Of a DNA stretch of 64,000 nucleotides, positions 36,377-47,734 are shown one piece after another. The notes under the pieces are model-generated. The model made no database searches. It had not been told where the DNA came from and worked only from the letters and a program-made list of their open reading frames with translations. This DNA is from Cervus elaphus. Lineage: Eukaryota > Chordata > Mammalia > Artiodactyla > Cervidae. Every line of letters starts with the position of its first letter. The first letter of the stretch is position 1. Position numbers and translations under genes: made by a program. The stretch covers positions 31,965,001 through 32,029,000 of the forward strand of contig NC_057843.1 of NCBI RefSeq assembly GCF_910594005.1, given 5' to 3'.

Positions 36377-36832
36377 TGTCAGGGAATGTTTGACGGGAGG
36401 ATTCCTACATGCTGTCTCTCATGAGTCCTTTGTCCCTCTTCAAGCGGAACAGCACGCTGCTCCCAGGGACTGAGGTCATTGTGTGAGGCAAGCATGAGTC
36501 TCCTTTAGTAACCATTCTCCTAGGACAAAACAGTTTAGTCTCCTTCCCCTTTCTTGAGATACGGATTGTCTCCTGACCTTGTGACTAACATTATCCCTTG
36601 TTCCCTTGGTAATGGTTGCTGTACATTTGGTTTTCTGATCTCCTATCATTCCCGAAAGAAGTTTCTTGTACTGCAGCCTATATATACTCATAGAAAAATC
36701 ATTAAAGCACATTTGCTCCATCAGAGCTTAGGTCCCCGGGTCTTTTTTGTCTCTCTCTCTCTCTTTCTCTCTTTCACTTTCTTATCATTGACTCCGTACC
36801 ACAAGGTTCCGGTCCATTAAAGGACCCCAACA
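36377..36832 (+). mobile_element. Solo LTR of an endogenous retrovirus, 6-bp target duplication
   Basis: It starts TGTCAGGGAATG and ends GGACCCCAACA, 456 bp long. The flanks are a perfect 6-bp repeat ATAGGT (36371-36376 and 36833-36838), which suits a beta-retrovirus-like (class II, ERVK-type) integration. A TATA motif lies at 36679-36686, ATTAAA at 36701-36706, and a CT microsatellite at 36752-36780 before the U5-like end. No internal gag, pol or env sequence or second LTR is adjacent, so recombination between the two LTRs of a provirus probably removed the body. A related copy lies at 48217-48688. The Repbase family is not assigned. Confidence 0.92.
36679..36706 (+). promoter_or_regulatory. 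LTR core promoter and polyadenylation signal
   Basis: A TATATATA box is followed 14 bp later by the hexamer ATTAAA. In a retroviral LTR the first would set transcription start and the second the 3' end in R. Activity in this context is unknown. Confidence 0.5.
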
Positions 36833-36838
36833 ATAGGT

Positions 36839-38343
36839 GTTAGCTCTTCCCTAAATTTTTGTTAGAATTCAGCTGTGAAGCTGTCTGGTCCTGGGCTTTT
36901 GTTTTCTGGAAGATTTCTGATTACAGTTTCAATTTCTTTGCTTGTGAAGGGTCTGTTAAGATTTTCTATTTCTTCCTGGTTCAGTTTTGGAAAGTTATAC
37001 TTTCCTAAGAATTTGTCCATTTCTCCCAAGTTGTCCATTTTTGGCATATAGTTGCTGATAGTAGTCTCTTATGATCCTTTGTATTTCTGTGTTGTCTGTT
37101 GTGATTTCTCCATTTTCATTTCTAATTTTCTTTATTTTATTCTTCTCCCTTTGTTTCTTGATGAGTCTGGCTAATGGTTTGTCTATTATATTTATTTTCT
37201 CAAAGAACCAGCTTTTAGCTATGTTGATTTTTGCTATGGTCTCTTTTGCTTGTTTTGCATTTATTTCTGCCCTAATTTTTACGATTTCTTTACTTCTACT
37301 CACCCTGGGGTTCTTCATTTCTTCCTTTTCTAGTTGCTTTAGGTGTAGAGTTAGGTTATTTATTTGACTTTTTTCTTGTTTCTTGATGTAAGCCTGTATT
37401 GCTATGAACCTTCCCCTTAGCACTGCTTTTACTGAGTCCCATAGGTTTTGGGTTGTTGTGTTTTCATTTTCATTTATTTATATACATATTGTGATTTCTT
37501 TTTTTGATTTCTTCTCTGATTTGTTGGTTATTCAGAAGTGTGTTGTTTAGACTCCATAGGTTGGAATTTTTAATTTTTTTTTTTTTTTCCTGTAGCTGAC
37601 ATCTAACCTTACTGCATTGTGATCACAAAAGATGCTTGGAATGATTTCAATTTTTTTTTTTTTTTTAAATTTACCAAGGCTAGATTTATGGCCCAGGATG
37701 TGATCTATCCTGGGGAAGGTTCCGTGTGCACTTGAGAAAAAGGTGAAATTCATTGCTTTGGGGTGAAATGTCCTATAGATAACAATTAGGTCTAACTGGT
37801 CCATTGTGTCACTTAGTTTGTGTTTCCATGCTAATTTTCTGTTTAGTTGATCTATCCATAGGTGTGAGTGGGGTATTAAAGTCTCCCACTATTATTGTGT
37901 TATTGTTAATGTCCCCTATCATACTTGTTAGCATTTGCCTTACATATCACAGTGCTCCTATGTTGGGTGCATATATATTTATAATTGTTGTATCTTCTTC
38001 TTGGACTTATCCTTTGATCATTATGTAGTGTCCTTCTTTGTCTCCTTTTGCAGCCTTTATTGCAAAGTCTATTTTATCTGACATGAGTATTGTTACTCCT
38101 GCTTTCTTTTGGTCTCTATTTGCATGGAATCTTTTTCCAGCCCTTCAATTTCAGTCTGTATGTGTCCCTTGTTTTAAGGTGGGTCTCTTGTAGACAGCAT
38201 ATATAGGGGTCTTGTTTTTGTATCCATTCAGCCAGTCTTTGTCTTTTGGTTGGGGCATTAAACCTATTTACATTTAGGGTAATTGTTGATAAGTATGATC
38301 CCGTTGCCATGTACTTTGTTGTTTTGGGTTCGAGTTTATACAT
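36839..38343 (-). pseudogene. L1 ORF2 endonuclease and RT N-terminal part, broken
   Basis: The frame 38116-38343 contains the normal ORF2 start region: MATGSYLSTITLNVNRFNAP then YICCLQETHLKTRDTYRLK, which carries the endonuclease QETH catalytic block. 37547-37804 covers the end of the endonuclease (DHNAVRLDV, RIDHILGHKSSLGKF). 36995-37423 is the linker, and 36862-37047 contains ENKSPGPDSFTAEF, the block just before RT. Homopolymer expansions (T runs at 37568-37588 and 37650-37666) accompany frameshifts. The protein cannot be made as one piece. Confidence 0.85.
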
Positions 38344-38607
38344 CTTTTTCTGTGTTTTCTGTCTAGAGAAGATCCTTTAGCATTTGTTGGAGAGCTGGTT
38401 TGGTGGTGTTGAATTCTCTCAGTTTTTGCTTGTCTGTAAAGCTTTTGATTTCTCCATCATATTTGAATGAGATCCTTGCTGGGTACAGTAAGCTGGGTTG
38501 TAGGTTTTTCTCTTTCATCACTTTAAGTATGCCCTGCCATCCCCTTCTGTCCTGAAGAGTTTCTATTGAAAGATCAGCTGTTATCCTTATGGGAATCCCC
38601 TTGTGTG

Positions 38608-39182
38608 TTATTTGTTGTTTTCCCTTGCTGCTCTTAATATTTGTTCTTTGTGATTGATCTTTGTTACTTTGATTAATATGTGTCTTGCAGTGCTTCTCCT
38701 TGGGTTTATCCTGTTTGGGACTCTCTGAGTTTCTTGGACTTGGGTGGCTATTTCCTTCCCCATTTTAGGGAAGTTTTCAACTATTATTTCCTCAAGCATT
38801 TTCTCATGGCCTTTCTTTTTGTCTTCTTCCTCTGGGACTCCTATGACTTGAATGTTGGGGCATTTGACATTGTCTCAGATGTCTCTGAGGTTGTCCTCAT
38901 TTCTTTTCATTCTTTTTTTTCTTTTCTCCTCTCTGCTTCACTTATTTCCACCATTCTATCTTCCACCTCATTTATCCTATCTTCTGCCTCAGTTATTCTA
39001 CTGCTGGTTTCCTCCAGAGTGTTTTTGGTCTCATTTATTGCATTATTCAATATTGATTGACTCTTTTTTATTTCTTGTAGGTCCTTGTTAAACATTTTTT
39101 GCATCTTCTCAATCCTTGTCTCCAGGCTATTTATCTGTAACTCCATTTTGTCTTCAAGATTTTGGATCATTTTTACTATCAT
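38608..39182 (-). pseudogene. L1 ORF1 remnant (two frames)
   Basis: 39182-38907 (reverse) encodes a coiled-coil segment rich in heptads (MIVKMIQNLEDKMELQINSL and a TEAEDRINEVEDRM block). 38799-38608 encodes the RNA-binding C-terminal part (ENFPKMGKEIATQVQETQR, then RHILIKVTKINHKEQIL). A frameshift and the loss of about 35 codons separate them. ORF1 normally has about 340 residues and forms a trimer that coats L1 RNA. This copy cannot. Confidence 0.85.
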
Positions 39183-39760
39183 TATTTTGAATTATTTTTC
39201 ATGTAGACTTCCTATCTCCTCCTCTTTTGTTTGGTTTGGTGGTTTAGATTTCTATGTTTGTGGTGGCATATCTGTATGCTAGCAGTGTGTGGTTCCTCTT
39301 TATTGTGGAGGTTCCTCCCTGTGGGTGGGGCTGGAAGAGTGGCTTGTCAAGGGTTCCTGGTTAGGGATGATGAGTTGGTGTTCTTGTGGGTGGAGCTGGA
39401 TTTCTTCTCTCTGGAGTGCAATGAAGTGTACAGTAGTGATTTTTGTTATGTCTACGGGTTTGGTGTGACGTTGGGCAGAGTGTATATTAAAGCTCTGGCC
39501 TATGTTCCTGCATTGCTGGAGAATTTGTGTGGTATGTCTTCCTCTGGAACTTGTTGGCTCTTGGGTGAAGCTTGGTTTCAATGTAGGTATGGAGGCTTTT
39601 GGATGAGCTCTTATCGATTAATGTTCCCTGGAGTCAGGAGTTCTCTGGTATTCTCTGGTTTTGGATTTAAGCCTCCTGCTTCCTGTTTTCAGCCTTATTC
39701 TTACAGTAGACATTCATACAGCACTGATGATAAAACATCTAGGTTAATGGAGAAATGATT

Positions 39761-40197
39761 CTCCACAGTGAGAGACACCCAGAAAGGTTCACTGAGTTAC
39801 ATGGAGAAGAGAAGAGGGAGGAGGGAAATAGAGGTGACCAGGAGGAGAAGAGGGGGACTAAAAAAGGGAGAGAACAATCTAGCCCATAGTAAAATCCCTA
39901 GGTGCTCTCCACAGCCTGGAACACCCAGAGAGGTTTATGGAGTTACATAGAGAAGAGAAGTGGGAGGAAGGAGATAGAGGTGATCAGGAGGGGAAGAGGG
40001 AGGGTCAAAAGGAGAGAGACCGACCTAGCCAGTAATCAGTTCCCTAAGTGTTCTCCACATCCCAGAATACCCAAAGAGATTCACAAAGTTGTGTAGAGAA
40101 GAGAAGGGAGAGGGAGGAGTTAGAGGTGATCTAGGGGAGAAAAACGAGAGTCAAAAGGGGAAGAGCGCAATCAACCCAGTAATCACAATCCTAAGTA
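39761..40197 (-). repeat. Three tandem 146-bp units in L1 5' UTR
   Basis: Units start at 39761, 39907 and 40053, each with CTCCACA at the start and a purine-rich GAGAAGAGAAG core. They diverge from one another by a visible number of substitutions and small indels. They lie between ORF1 and the GC-rich part of the 5' UTR on the L1 sense strand. They could be internal promoter-like monomers, by analogy with tandem 5' UTR monomers in mouse L1, but that is inference. The L1 at 47213-53277 does not show an equivalent array. Confidence 0.8.
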
Positions 40198-40534
40198 AAA
40201 ATGTGTCTTGATGATTGGATTCTTAAAGGTACAAAATTGATAACAAATACCAAAAAGCAAAGATAAAAAATCTAGAGTAGAGGTTAGACTCTCAAAAGTA
40301 CAATATTAAAAAAAAAAATCACAGTTCAATTCAGTCGCTCAGTGGTGTCCAACTCTCTGAGAACACATGAATCACAGAATGCCAGGCTTTTCTCCATCAC
40401 CAACACTCGGAGTTTACTCAAACTCATGCCCATTGAGTCAGTGATGCCATCCAGGCATCTCATCCTCTGTCATTCCCTTCTCCTCCTGCCCCCATCCCTC
40501 CAAGCATCAGAGTCTTTTCCAATGAGTCAAGTCT

Positions 40535-41956
40535 TCACATGAGGTGGCCAAAGTATTGGAGTTTCAGCCTCAGCATCAGTCCTTCCAATGAATACCCAGG
40601 ACCAATCTCCTTCAGGATGGACTGGTTGGATCTCTTTGCAGTCCAAGGGACTCTCAAGAGTCTTCTCCAACACCACAGTTCAGAACCATCAATTTCTCGG
40701 CACTCAGATTTCTTCACAGTCCAACTCTCACATCCATACATGACCACTGAAAAAATCATAGCCTTGACCAGACGGACCTTTGTTGGAAAAGTAATGTCTC
40801 TGCTTTTTAATATGCTATCTAGGTTGGTCATAACTTTCCTTCCAAGGAGTAAGGGTCTTTTAATTTCATGGCTGCAGTCACCATCTGCAGTGATTTTGGA
40901 GTCCAAAAAAAAATAAAGTCTGACACTGTTTCCACTGTCTCCCCATCGATTTCCCATGAGGTGATGGGACCAATGCCATGATCTTAGTTTTCTGAATGTT
41001 AAGCTTAAGCCAACTTTTTCAGTCTCCTCTTTCACTTTCATCAAGAGGCTCTTTAGTTCCTCTTCACTTTCTGCCGTAAGGGTGGTGTCATCTGCATATC
41101 TGAGGTTATTGATATTTCTCCCGGTAATCTTGATTCCAACTTGTGCTTCTTCCAGCCCAGGGTTTCTCATGATGTACTCTGCATATAAGTTAAATAAGCA
41201 GGGTGACAATATACAGCCTTGACATACTCCTTTTCCAATTTGGAACCAGTCTGTTGTTCCATGTCCAGTTCTAACTGTTGCTTCCTCACCTGCATACAGG
41301 TTTCGCAAGAGGCAGATCAGCTGGTCTGGTATTCCCATCTCCTTCAGAATTTTCCACAGTTTATTGTGATCCACACAGTCGAAGACTTTGGCATAGGCAA
41401 TAAAGCAGAAGTAGATGTTTTTCTGGAACTCTCTTGCTTTTTCGGTGATCCAGTAGATGTTGGCAATTTGATCTCTGGTTCCTCTGGCTTTTCTAAAACC
41501 AGCTTGAATATCTGGAAGTTCTCGGTTCATGTATTGCTGAAGCCTGGCTTGGAGAATTTTAAGCGTTATTTTACTAGCGTGTGAGATGAGTGAAATTGTG
41601 CGGTAGTTTGAGCATTCTTTGGGATTGCCTTTCCTTGGGATTGGAATGAAAACTGACCTTTTCCAGTCCTGTGGCCAGTGCTGAGTTTTCCAAATTTGCT
41701 GGCATATTGACTGCAGCACTTTCACAGCATCATCTTTCAGGATTTGAAATAGCTCAACTGGAATTGCATCACATCCACTGGCTTTGTTCGTAGTGATGCT
41801 TTCTAAGGCCCACTTGACTTCACATTCCAGGATGTCTGGCTCTAGGTGAGTGACCATACCATTGTGATTATCTGGGTCGTGAAGATCTTTTTTGTACAAT
41901 TCTTCTGTGTATTCTTGCCACCTCTTCTTAATATCTTCTGCTTCTGTTAGGTCCAT
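40535..41956 (-). pseudogene. BovB reverse transcriptase ORF, 473 codons, catalytic Asp replaced
   Basis: This is the longest frame in the window. From the N-terminus: the block before RT (HLEPDILECEVKWALESITT), the RT fingers (CSNYRTISLISHASKITLK), motif A (CFIAYAKVFDCVDHNK), motif B region (GVCQGCILSPCLFNLYAEYI), motif C (NLRYADDTTLTAESEEEL) and the C-terminal domain (ELWCWRRLLRVPWTAKRSN). In motif A the usual FIDYAKAF is FIAYAKVF: the first catalytic aspartate is alanine (GCC in place of GAC). The endonuclease is not in this frame. A frameshift after EEETEKVGL disrupts the next segment (reads LSLTFRKLRSWHW). It is predicted inactive. The copy at 58672-61064 shares the same alanine. Confidence 0.92.
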
Positions 41957-41974
41957 ACCATTTCTGTCCTTTAT

Positions 41975-42241
41975 TCAGCCCATTTTTGCATGAAATGTCC
42001 CCTTGGTATCTCTAATGTTCTTGAAGAGATCTCTAGTCTTTCCCATTCTGTTGTTATTCTCTATTTCTTTGCATTGATCACTGAGGAAGGCTTTCTTATC
42101 TCTCCTGGCTATTCTTTGGAACTCTGCATTCAAATGGGGGTATCTTTCCTTCTCTCCTTTGCTTTTCGCTTCTCTTCGTTTCACAGCTATTTGTAAGGCC
42201 TCCTCAGACAACCACTTTTCCTTTTTGCATTTCTTTTCCAT
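41975..42241 (-). pseudogene. BovB region between endonuclease and RT
   Basis: The 88-residue frame is rich in lysine and arginine (KCKKEKWLSEEALQIAVKRR, then KKAFLSDQCKEIENNNRMGK, RDLFKNIRDTKG). This is the conserved BovB linker before the RT. A stop separates it from the RT frame at 41956. Confidence 0.8.
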
Positions 42242-42700
42242 GGGGATGGTCTTGATCCCTGTCTCCTGTACAGTGTCATGAACCTCCGTCCATAGTTCAT
42301 CAGGCTCTCTGTCTATCAGATCTAGTCCCTCAAATCTATTTCACACTTCCACTGTATAGTCATAAGGGATATGATTAGGTCATATCTGAATGGTCTAGTG
42401 GTTTTCCCTACTTTCTTCAGTTTAAGTCTGAATTTGGCAGTGAGGAGTACATGATCTGAGCCACAATCAGCTCCTGGTCTTGTTTTTGTTGACAGTATAG
42501 AGTTTCTCCATCTTTGGCTGCAAAGAATATAATCAATCTGATTTTGGTGTTGACCATGTGTTGATGTCCATGTGTAGAGTCTTCTCTTGTGTTGTTGAAA
42601 GAGGGTGTTTGCTATGACCAGTTCATTCTTTTGGCAAAACTCTACTAGCCTTTGCCCTGCTTCATTCCATACTCCAAGGTCAAATTTGCCTGTTACTCCA

Positions 42701-44397
42701 ATTATTTAAAAAATATATATGATATTTGCTTTAAAATTCGGCTTTTTTTTATGCAAGGGAATAGTAGATTATAAACATGAAAATTAAAGGAGTAATAAAC
42801 AACTTAAAAGTAAAAATAAAATTTAAATGATAATAGTAGCATTATATCTAGAAAGTTCTTTGGAGCTGTTGTGGGCAGTGTGGGGCCAGTTCAGTTTCAA
42901 ATAGTTCCTTGTTCCAGCTTATACTTGTCAAGGTTTATAGGCCCTTTCCAATGTAGTCGGTGCTAACTGCAGGGTTTTAATCTGTTGCACCTGTCACTTC
43001 CAAAGTGGTTCCCTCTGTTTATTTTAGCTTCTTCTGTTTGCAGGTCTCTTCTGTGTGTAATTTCTACCCTGATACAAGGGGGCGGAGGTGGTCACTTATT
43101 TAGGCTACTTGTTCAGTCATAAGTCGGAAGGAGGAACACTGGAAACAAGTATCACTGGCGTGTGTGGGGAGTGCTTGCAGTGTCTCGGCCACACTGGGTT
43201 TGCCCCCTGCTCAGGGCACGTGTGCTTTCCCAGTCTACACTGCTTAGGCTCCAGGTTGCTCTGCAGCAGAACTGTATAAAGTGGGCCCTGGGTTGCGTGC
43301 ACTTCCCTGGTCTAAGCCACTCAGGTTCAGGTTCTCGGGTACTCCACCAAGGCGCACACTTGGTTGGGCCTGCGTTTTGTGCCTTCCCAGGTCCGAGCAG
43401 CTTAGGAGACCAGGTGCTTGGGGAGGGCACTCTCTCCAGGTTGGGGGGGGGGGTGCATCTTCTCACCTCCCCCATCCCAGCTGCTCGGTTTCCTCGGTGC
43501 GCAGCGGGAGCACCCTCTCAGGTGTGCTGTGTGTTGCCTCGGGGGAATTGATCTCTGGTTGCGAACCTCCAGGTGGATGTCAACCATCCAGGATACCAGG
43601 AAGACTTGGTTAGCAACTGGGAACCTGCTTGCAGTTTGGTAGAGGATGCCATCTCTGGGGCCGTGATTGCCCCTTTCCAGCTCTGGCTGTCGCTGGCCTG
43701 CCTCCCTGCCTCCAGTGGAGGATGGGCCGGTCCACAGCTGGCTAGCTTTCCTCTGGTATTCGCTCAGTCCTTTGTTCTGTGAGCGGGCCCAGCTGTGCCT
43801 TTGGTTAGAGCTTTTCACAGGAAAGTTCTCTCTGTCTCTCTCCCTTTCTCTCTCTCTCTGGCTATCCCACAGTTTGGGTTGCTATCTCATGTTAGCTCTT
43901 TCAGATTGTCCTCAGGGCATTCAGGCCAGGTCCCTACCCTAAGCAATGCAGCCCGCACCTCCCTGTTGAGCCCCAACTTGCTGGTGGCAGATGCGAGCAT
44001 CTGGGCTACTTCTCCACTGGAAGTTGCCATTAGGCACTTAATCTGTGGGTTTTATTTATTTATTTATTTTTCCTCCCAGTTTTGTTGCCCTCTGAGATTC
44101 CAAAACTCCCCACAGACCTGCCAGTGAGAGGGTTTCCTGGTGTTTGAAAACTTCTCCTCTTTTCCAACCCCCTCCCTGGGACCTCTCTCCATCCCTAACT
44201 CTTTTATTTCTCTTTTTACCTTTTATATTTTGCCCTACCTCATTTCAAAGACAATGCACTGCCTTTCTGGGTGCCTGGTGTCCTCTGCCAGCATTCAGAA
44301 GTTGTTTTGTGGAATTTGCTCAGCACTCTAATGATCTTTCAATGAATCTGTGGGGGAGAAAGTGGTCTCCCCATCCTATTCCTCCATCATCTTCGAG
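42701..44397 (-). promoter_or_regulatory. L1 5' UTR, GC-rich
   Basis: This is the outer 1.7 kb of the bovine-type L1 5' UTR. The plus strand shows the CTTCTGTTTGCAGGTCTCTT and CAAGGGGGCGGAGGTGGTCA blocks, a G run at 43443-43451 and CT-rich repeats at 43823-43861. The far end is CCTCCATCATCTTCG. In active L1s this region holds the internal promoter on the sense (here minus) strand. Open frames here on both strands (for example 43162-43551) reflect high GC and not coding. Confidence 0.75.
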
Positions 44398-46329
44398 TAG
44401 TGTTCTGTGCTTATACTGAAATATTTACTTCAGAATTAATTAACATTCTCATATATGGCCACTGACATGCACTGTTTTAATGATTAAAATGTAACCAGGT
44501 ATAGGCAATATATTTATCAAAATGTAGTGGAATAGATTATTTTGTTTTCTATTCTTTTTATAGGAATATTTAGCATACAAATTATTCTGTCCATAAGAGT
44601 ATGTGTGGGTCACTAGCATGTGTATAAATCTGTTAGCCCTCACACAGTATGCAGCTCAGTTTTAATCACTTCCAAGGTAAGGTTTTGTTTGCCAGTCTTT
44701 AGAAATTAATCACTGTCATTGTATTGTTAAGAGAAAAAATAGCAAGACATTGATGAAGTGGCTACAATTTGTGCAGAGTATATAAAAATTAGATTATACA
44801 GAAGTAGACCAGAAACTAAATATATTACTGCAATAAGCTTTTTTCTGGCTACCAATTGAAAAAGCAGTGTTCAAGTAGGAAATAAACATCTCTTGCAAAT
44901 ATAAAAAAAGAAAAATTCTTTCACAGTTATGTTTCAAAGTAATCTCTTTCTGTGTATAATAGACACTCCATTGCCTATTTCAAGGGAAAAAAAGTAAGGC
45001 AATAATAAGGTCATTCAGAATTCAGATTTCTATAGTGTGACTTACTATTTTTTATGTAATGAAGAGTATATCTCTTCTAATTAATTTGGCAGAGGTGTGT
45101 TAAGAATCCAGATAGATAAAAAAAATTTTTTTTTCATTCAAGGAAAACAAATGAATACAAGCAAATTAGTTTTTAAAAAGTGATATTTAAAAATAGAATC
45201 TCCAACAGATTAACTTGTATTCCATTCTGTGTAATAGCCTCTGATAATAAGCACATATAAAATTAAACAAATAGATAAATGGATTAAAAAAAAAACACAT
45301 AGCTTTAATAACTTTTACCAGGCACTGGACTCAACTACTGATAATTTTCATAAAAATTTAAGGAGGTAGGTTTGTTATTATCTCTCATTTTACAGATGAG
45401 TAGATTTGAGAACAATAAGTAATTTGTCCAAGATCACAGAACCATAAAACAAAGGATTATGATGTTAATCTAGGAATGCAACTTTAACTCTTGGAACAGG
45501 TACCCTATATCTGTTTAACTTGTAACATTTTGCAACTGGCATTCAATCATTTATTCTTTCATTCATGCAGTAAGCATTTATTGATAACCAACCATGAGCC
45601 AAACATTAGTGGTGGAGGTTGGTAACAGTAATGGGAGGTCATTAGTTTGCAATAGTGAAACAAAGATAAATATGTCAGTCAAAACTATAATCCATCTCTA
45701 TCTAATTCAGTTTGAGAAGATTGAAGATGCATGTTTGCATAGTGTAGTTAACCCTCTTTTACAGGGTGATTGGAAATGTTTGGGATTCTAGCACAAACTG
45801 AAGATTTCGGATAGTTTGGTAAAAAATGAGTGAGATTAACATACAAATCTTGAGCGCTGAGAAAGTGTGATTGCTGCCCATGCTCCAGGTAAGTATGAAA
45901 AACAATGGAACATCCAAACTAATATGCACAAAGAGTAAGAAGGCAAGAATGGAATCTAGGGTCAATAGTCAGAAACAGGAAACCTGGAAGATAGAATGAA
46001 GCTAAACTCAAGTTCAGAAAGATAGTCTTGAATAAATGACTAGGAGGAAAAGAGGAATCAGCTGCAAAACATATTATAAGAAGGTGATTGTTACAAGCTC
46101 TGGATTGTCTTGACAACTTTCCATTGATATTTTCAGATTATTATATTTCCTTTCCTTTCTAAATGACTGTATCCTTTAGGTTCATCCTACTTTATTCTAC
46201 CACATTTAGCACACTCTTTGTTTTTCCTTTTTTTTGACCTATCTCCATTTCTCACTCACATTCAAAGAGCTCATGCAGTTCCACGTTTGAGAAGTATTAA
46301 ATCAAGAAAATCTAAAATATACATTGTGT
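44398..46329. other. Unassigned DNA with a reverse MIR
   Basis: No gene is recognised. 45310-45480 matches a reverse MIR: GCACTGGACTCAACTACTG, then TTATCTCTCATTTTACAGAT, AAGTAATTTGTCCAAGATCA. 45540-45600 (ATTCATTCATGCAGTAAGC, then TTTATTGATAACCAACCATG) resembles the end of another ancient repeat. Poly-A and poly-T tracts at 45118-45135 and 45286-45296. Confidence 0.55.
45310..45480 (-). mobile_element. MIR SINE
   Basis: The conserved core reads CATTTTACAGATGAGTAGAT followed by AGTAATTTGTCCAAGATCAC on the plus strand, the reverse complement of the MIR core. Diverged, as expected for an element older than placental radiation. Confidence 0.7.
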
Positions 46330-47085
46330 TGTGCTTAGTCACTCACTCATGTCCAACTCTGTAACCCCACATTACTTTAGTCTAAATGCCTATTTGGCTA
46401 AACTAAACTGCAGTGATTTTGAAGCCTAAAAATAACGTCTCTCACTGTCTCCATGGAAATTAAAAGATGCTTGCTCCTTGGTAGAAAAGGTATGACTAAC
46501 CGAGACAGCATATTACAAAGCAGAGACATTACTTTGCCAACAAAGGTCCTTCTAGTCAAAGCTATTGTTTTCCGAGTAGTCATGTATGGATGTGATAGTT
46601 GGACTATAAAGAAAGCTTTATAGTCTATAAAGAAGTGCAGACTATTGGACTATAGTCTTTATAGTATTGGACTATAAAGAAAGCTTTATAAAGAACGCAC
46701 TGAAGAATTGATGCTTTTTGAACTGTGGTGTTGGAGAAGACTCTTGAGAGTCCCTTGGACAGCCAGGAGATCCAACCAGTCAAACCTAAAGGAAATCAGC
46801 CCTGAATATTCATTGGAAGGACTGATGCTGAAGCTGAAACTCTAATACTTTGACCTCCTGATGCAAAGAACTGACTCTTTGGAAAAGACCCTGATGCTGG
46901 GAAAGATTGAAGGCAGGAGGAAAGAGGGACGACAGAGGATTAGATGGTTGGATGGCATCACCAACTCGATGGACATGAGTTTGAGCAAGCTCCAGGAGTT
47001 GGTAAAGGACAGGGAAGCCTGACATGCTGCAGTCCATGGGATGGCAAACAGTCGGACATGACTGAGTGACTGAACTGAACTGTTT
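46330..47085 (+). mobile_element. BovB 3' fragment with 5' inversion
   Basis: 46456-47085 is a plus-strand BovB, from GGAAATTAAAAGATGCTTGC to the 3' terminus GACTGAGTGACTGAACTGAA. Just upstream, 46409-46455 is BovB in reverse orientation (CTGCAGTGATTTTGAAGCC). Its outer end (CTGCAG) normally precedes the start of the plus part by about 13 bp, which is the arrangement expected from twin priming. 46330-46370 is a separate reverse BovB/SINE tail piece (TTAGTCACTCACTCATGTCC). Protein remnants include SNLKEISPEYSLEG-type sequence, broken. Confidence 0.8.
46601..46695. repeat. Complex direct/inverted micro-repeat inside BovB
   Basis: The BovB sequence GGACTATAAAGAAAGC is followed not by the usual GAGCACCGAAG but by about 75 bp made of short copies of itself. 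A direct repeat lies at 46601-46622 and 46669-46690, with inverted pieces (ACTATAGTCTTTATAGT) between. The pattern suggests template switching during repair or reverse transcription. Confidence 0.8.
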
Positions 47086-47734
47086 TATCACTGCGAAGGG
47101 GTGGAGCAGAGAATAGAATGAATGTGACTTAAGAGGGACTGAGAAGGGCTTGCAAGCTAATGGAAATATTCTATTTCTTAACCAGAGTGGCATATAATTG
47201 GAAATTCATTTTTTAAATTTATTTTTAATTGAAGGATAATTGCCTTACATAATTTTGTCACTTTCTGTCAAACTTCAACATGAGTCAACCATAACTATAC
47301 ATATATCCCCTCCCTCTTGAACCTTACTCCTGTCTCCCTCCAGATCCTACTCCTCTAGGTTGATACAGAGCCTCTGTTTGAGTTTCCTGAGCCATACAAC
47401 AAATTCCCATTGACTATCTATTTTACAGCTGGTAATGTAAGTTTTCATGTTATTCTTTCCATATAACTCACCCTCTCCTACCCTCTCCCCATGTCCATAA
47501 GTCTATTCTCTATTTCTGTTTCTCCATTGTTGCCCTGTAAATAAATTCTTCAGTACCATTTCTCTAGATTCCATATACATGCGTTAGAATACAATATTTA
47601 ACTTTCTCTTTCTGACTTACTTCACTCTGTATAATAGGTTCTAGGTTCATCCACCTCTTTAGAACTGACTTAAATGTGTTCCTTTTTAGGGATGAGTAAT
47701 ATTCCATTGTGCGTATGTACCAAGACTTCTTTAT

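Larger units (their letters stand above)
40323..42700 (-). mobile_element. BovB inserted in L1 5' UTR
   Basis: The left edge (AGTTCAATTCAGTCGCTCAG) is the reverse-complemented BovB 3' terminus; the right end stops at CAAATTTGCCTGTTACTCCA. L1 5' UTR sequence on both sides is continuous in other terms (AGTACAATATTAAAAAAAAA on the left, ATATATGATATTTGCTTTAA on the right). From about 41421 to 42488 it is identical to 59781-60848 except one base (42178 G versus 60538 A), while both flanks of that tract differ by several percent. A diverged A-rich flank is possible as target duplication but not convincing. Confidence 0.95.
34217..44397 (-). mobile_element. Large bovine-type L1, composite with nested insertions
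   Basis: The 3' tail is at the left (ATTTATTTATTTTTTAAAAT, then GGAGGCTAATTACTTTACAA). The element continues through ORF2 (about 34684-38300), ORF1 (about 38600-39200), a tandem-repeat part of the 5' UTR (39761-40197) and a GC-rich 5' UTR. It ends with the reverse complement of an L1 start near 44390 (ATTCCTCCATCATCTTCGAG). Interruptions are a solo LTR at 36377-36832, a BovB at 40323-42700 and a BovB-derived patch at 34619-34683. A possible diverged target duplication is TATTCTTTGTGCTTC on the left and GTGTTCTGTGCTTA near 44399. Multiple frameshifts make it inactive. Confidence 0.9.

Noticed and set aside
39231..39758. 175-codon plus-strand frame
   Set aside because: It is antisense to the L1 region just upstream of ORF1 and shows no recognisable domain.
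39761..40197. CRISPR-like or satellite array
   Set aside because: Three adjacent 146-bp units without spacers, in a mammalian L1 5' UTR.
40535..41956. 473-codon frame as a host protein gene
   Set aside because: It is BovB reverse transcriptase with a replaced catalytic residue and an internal frameshift, inside a recognisable BovB.
43152..43818. Several overlapping open frames on both strands
   Set aside because: They lie in the GC-rich L1 5' UTR, where stops are rare in all frames.
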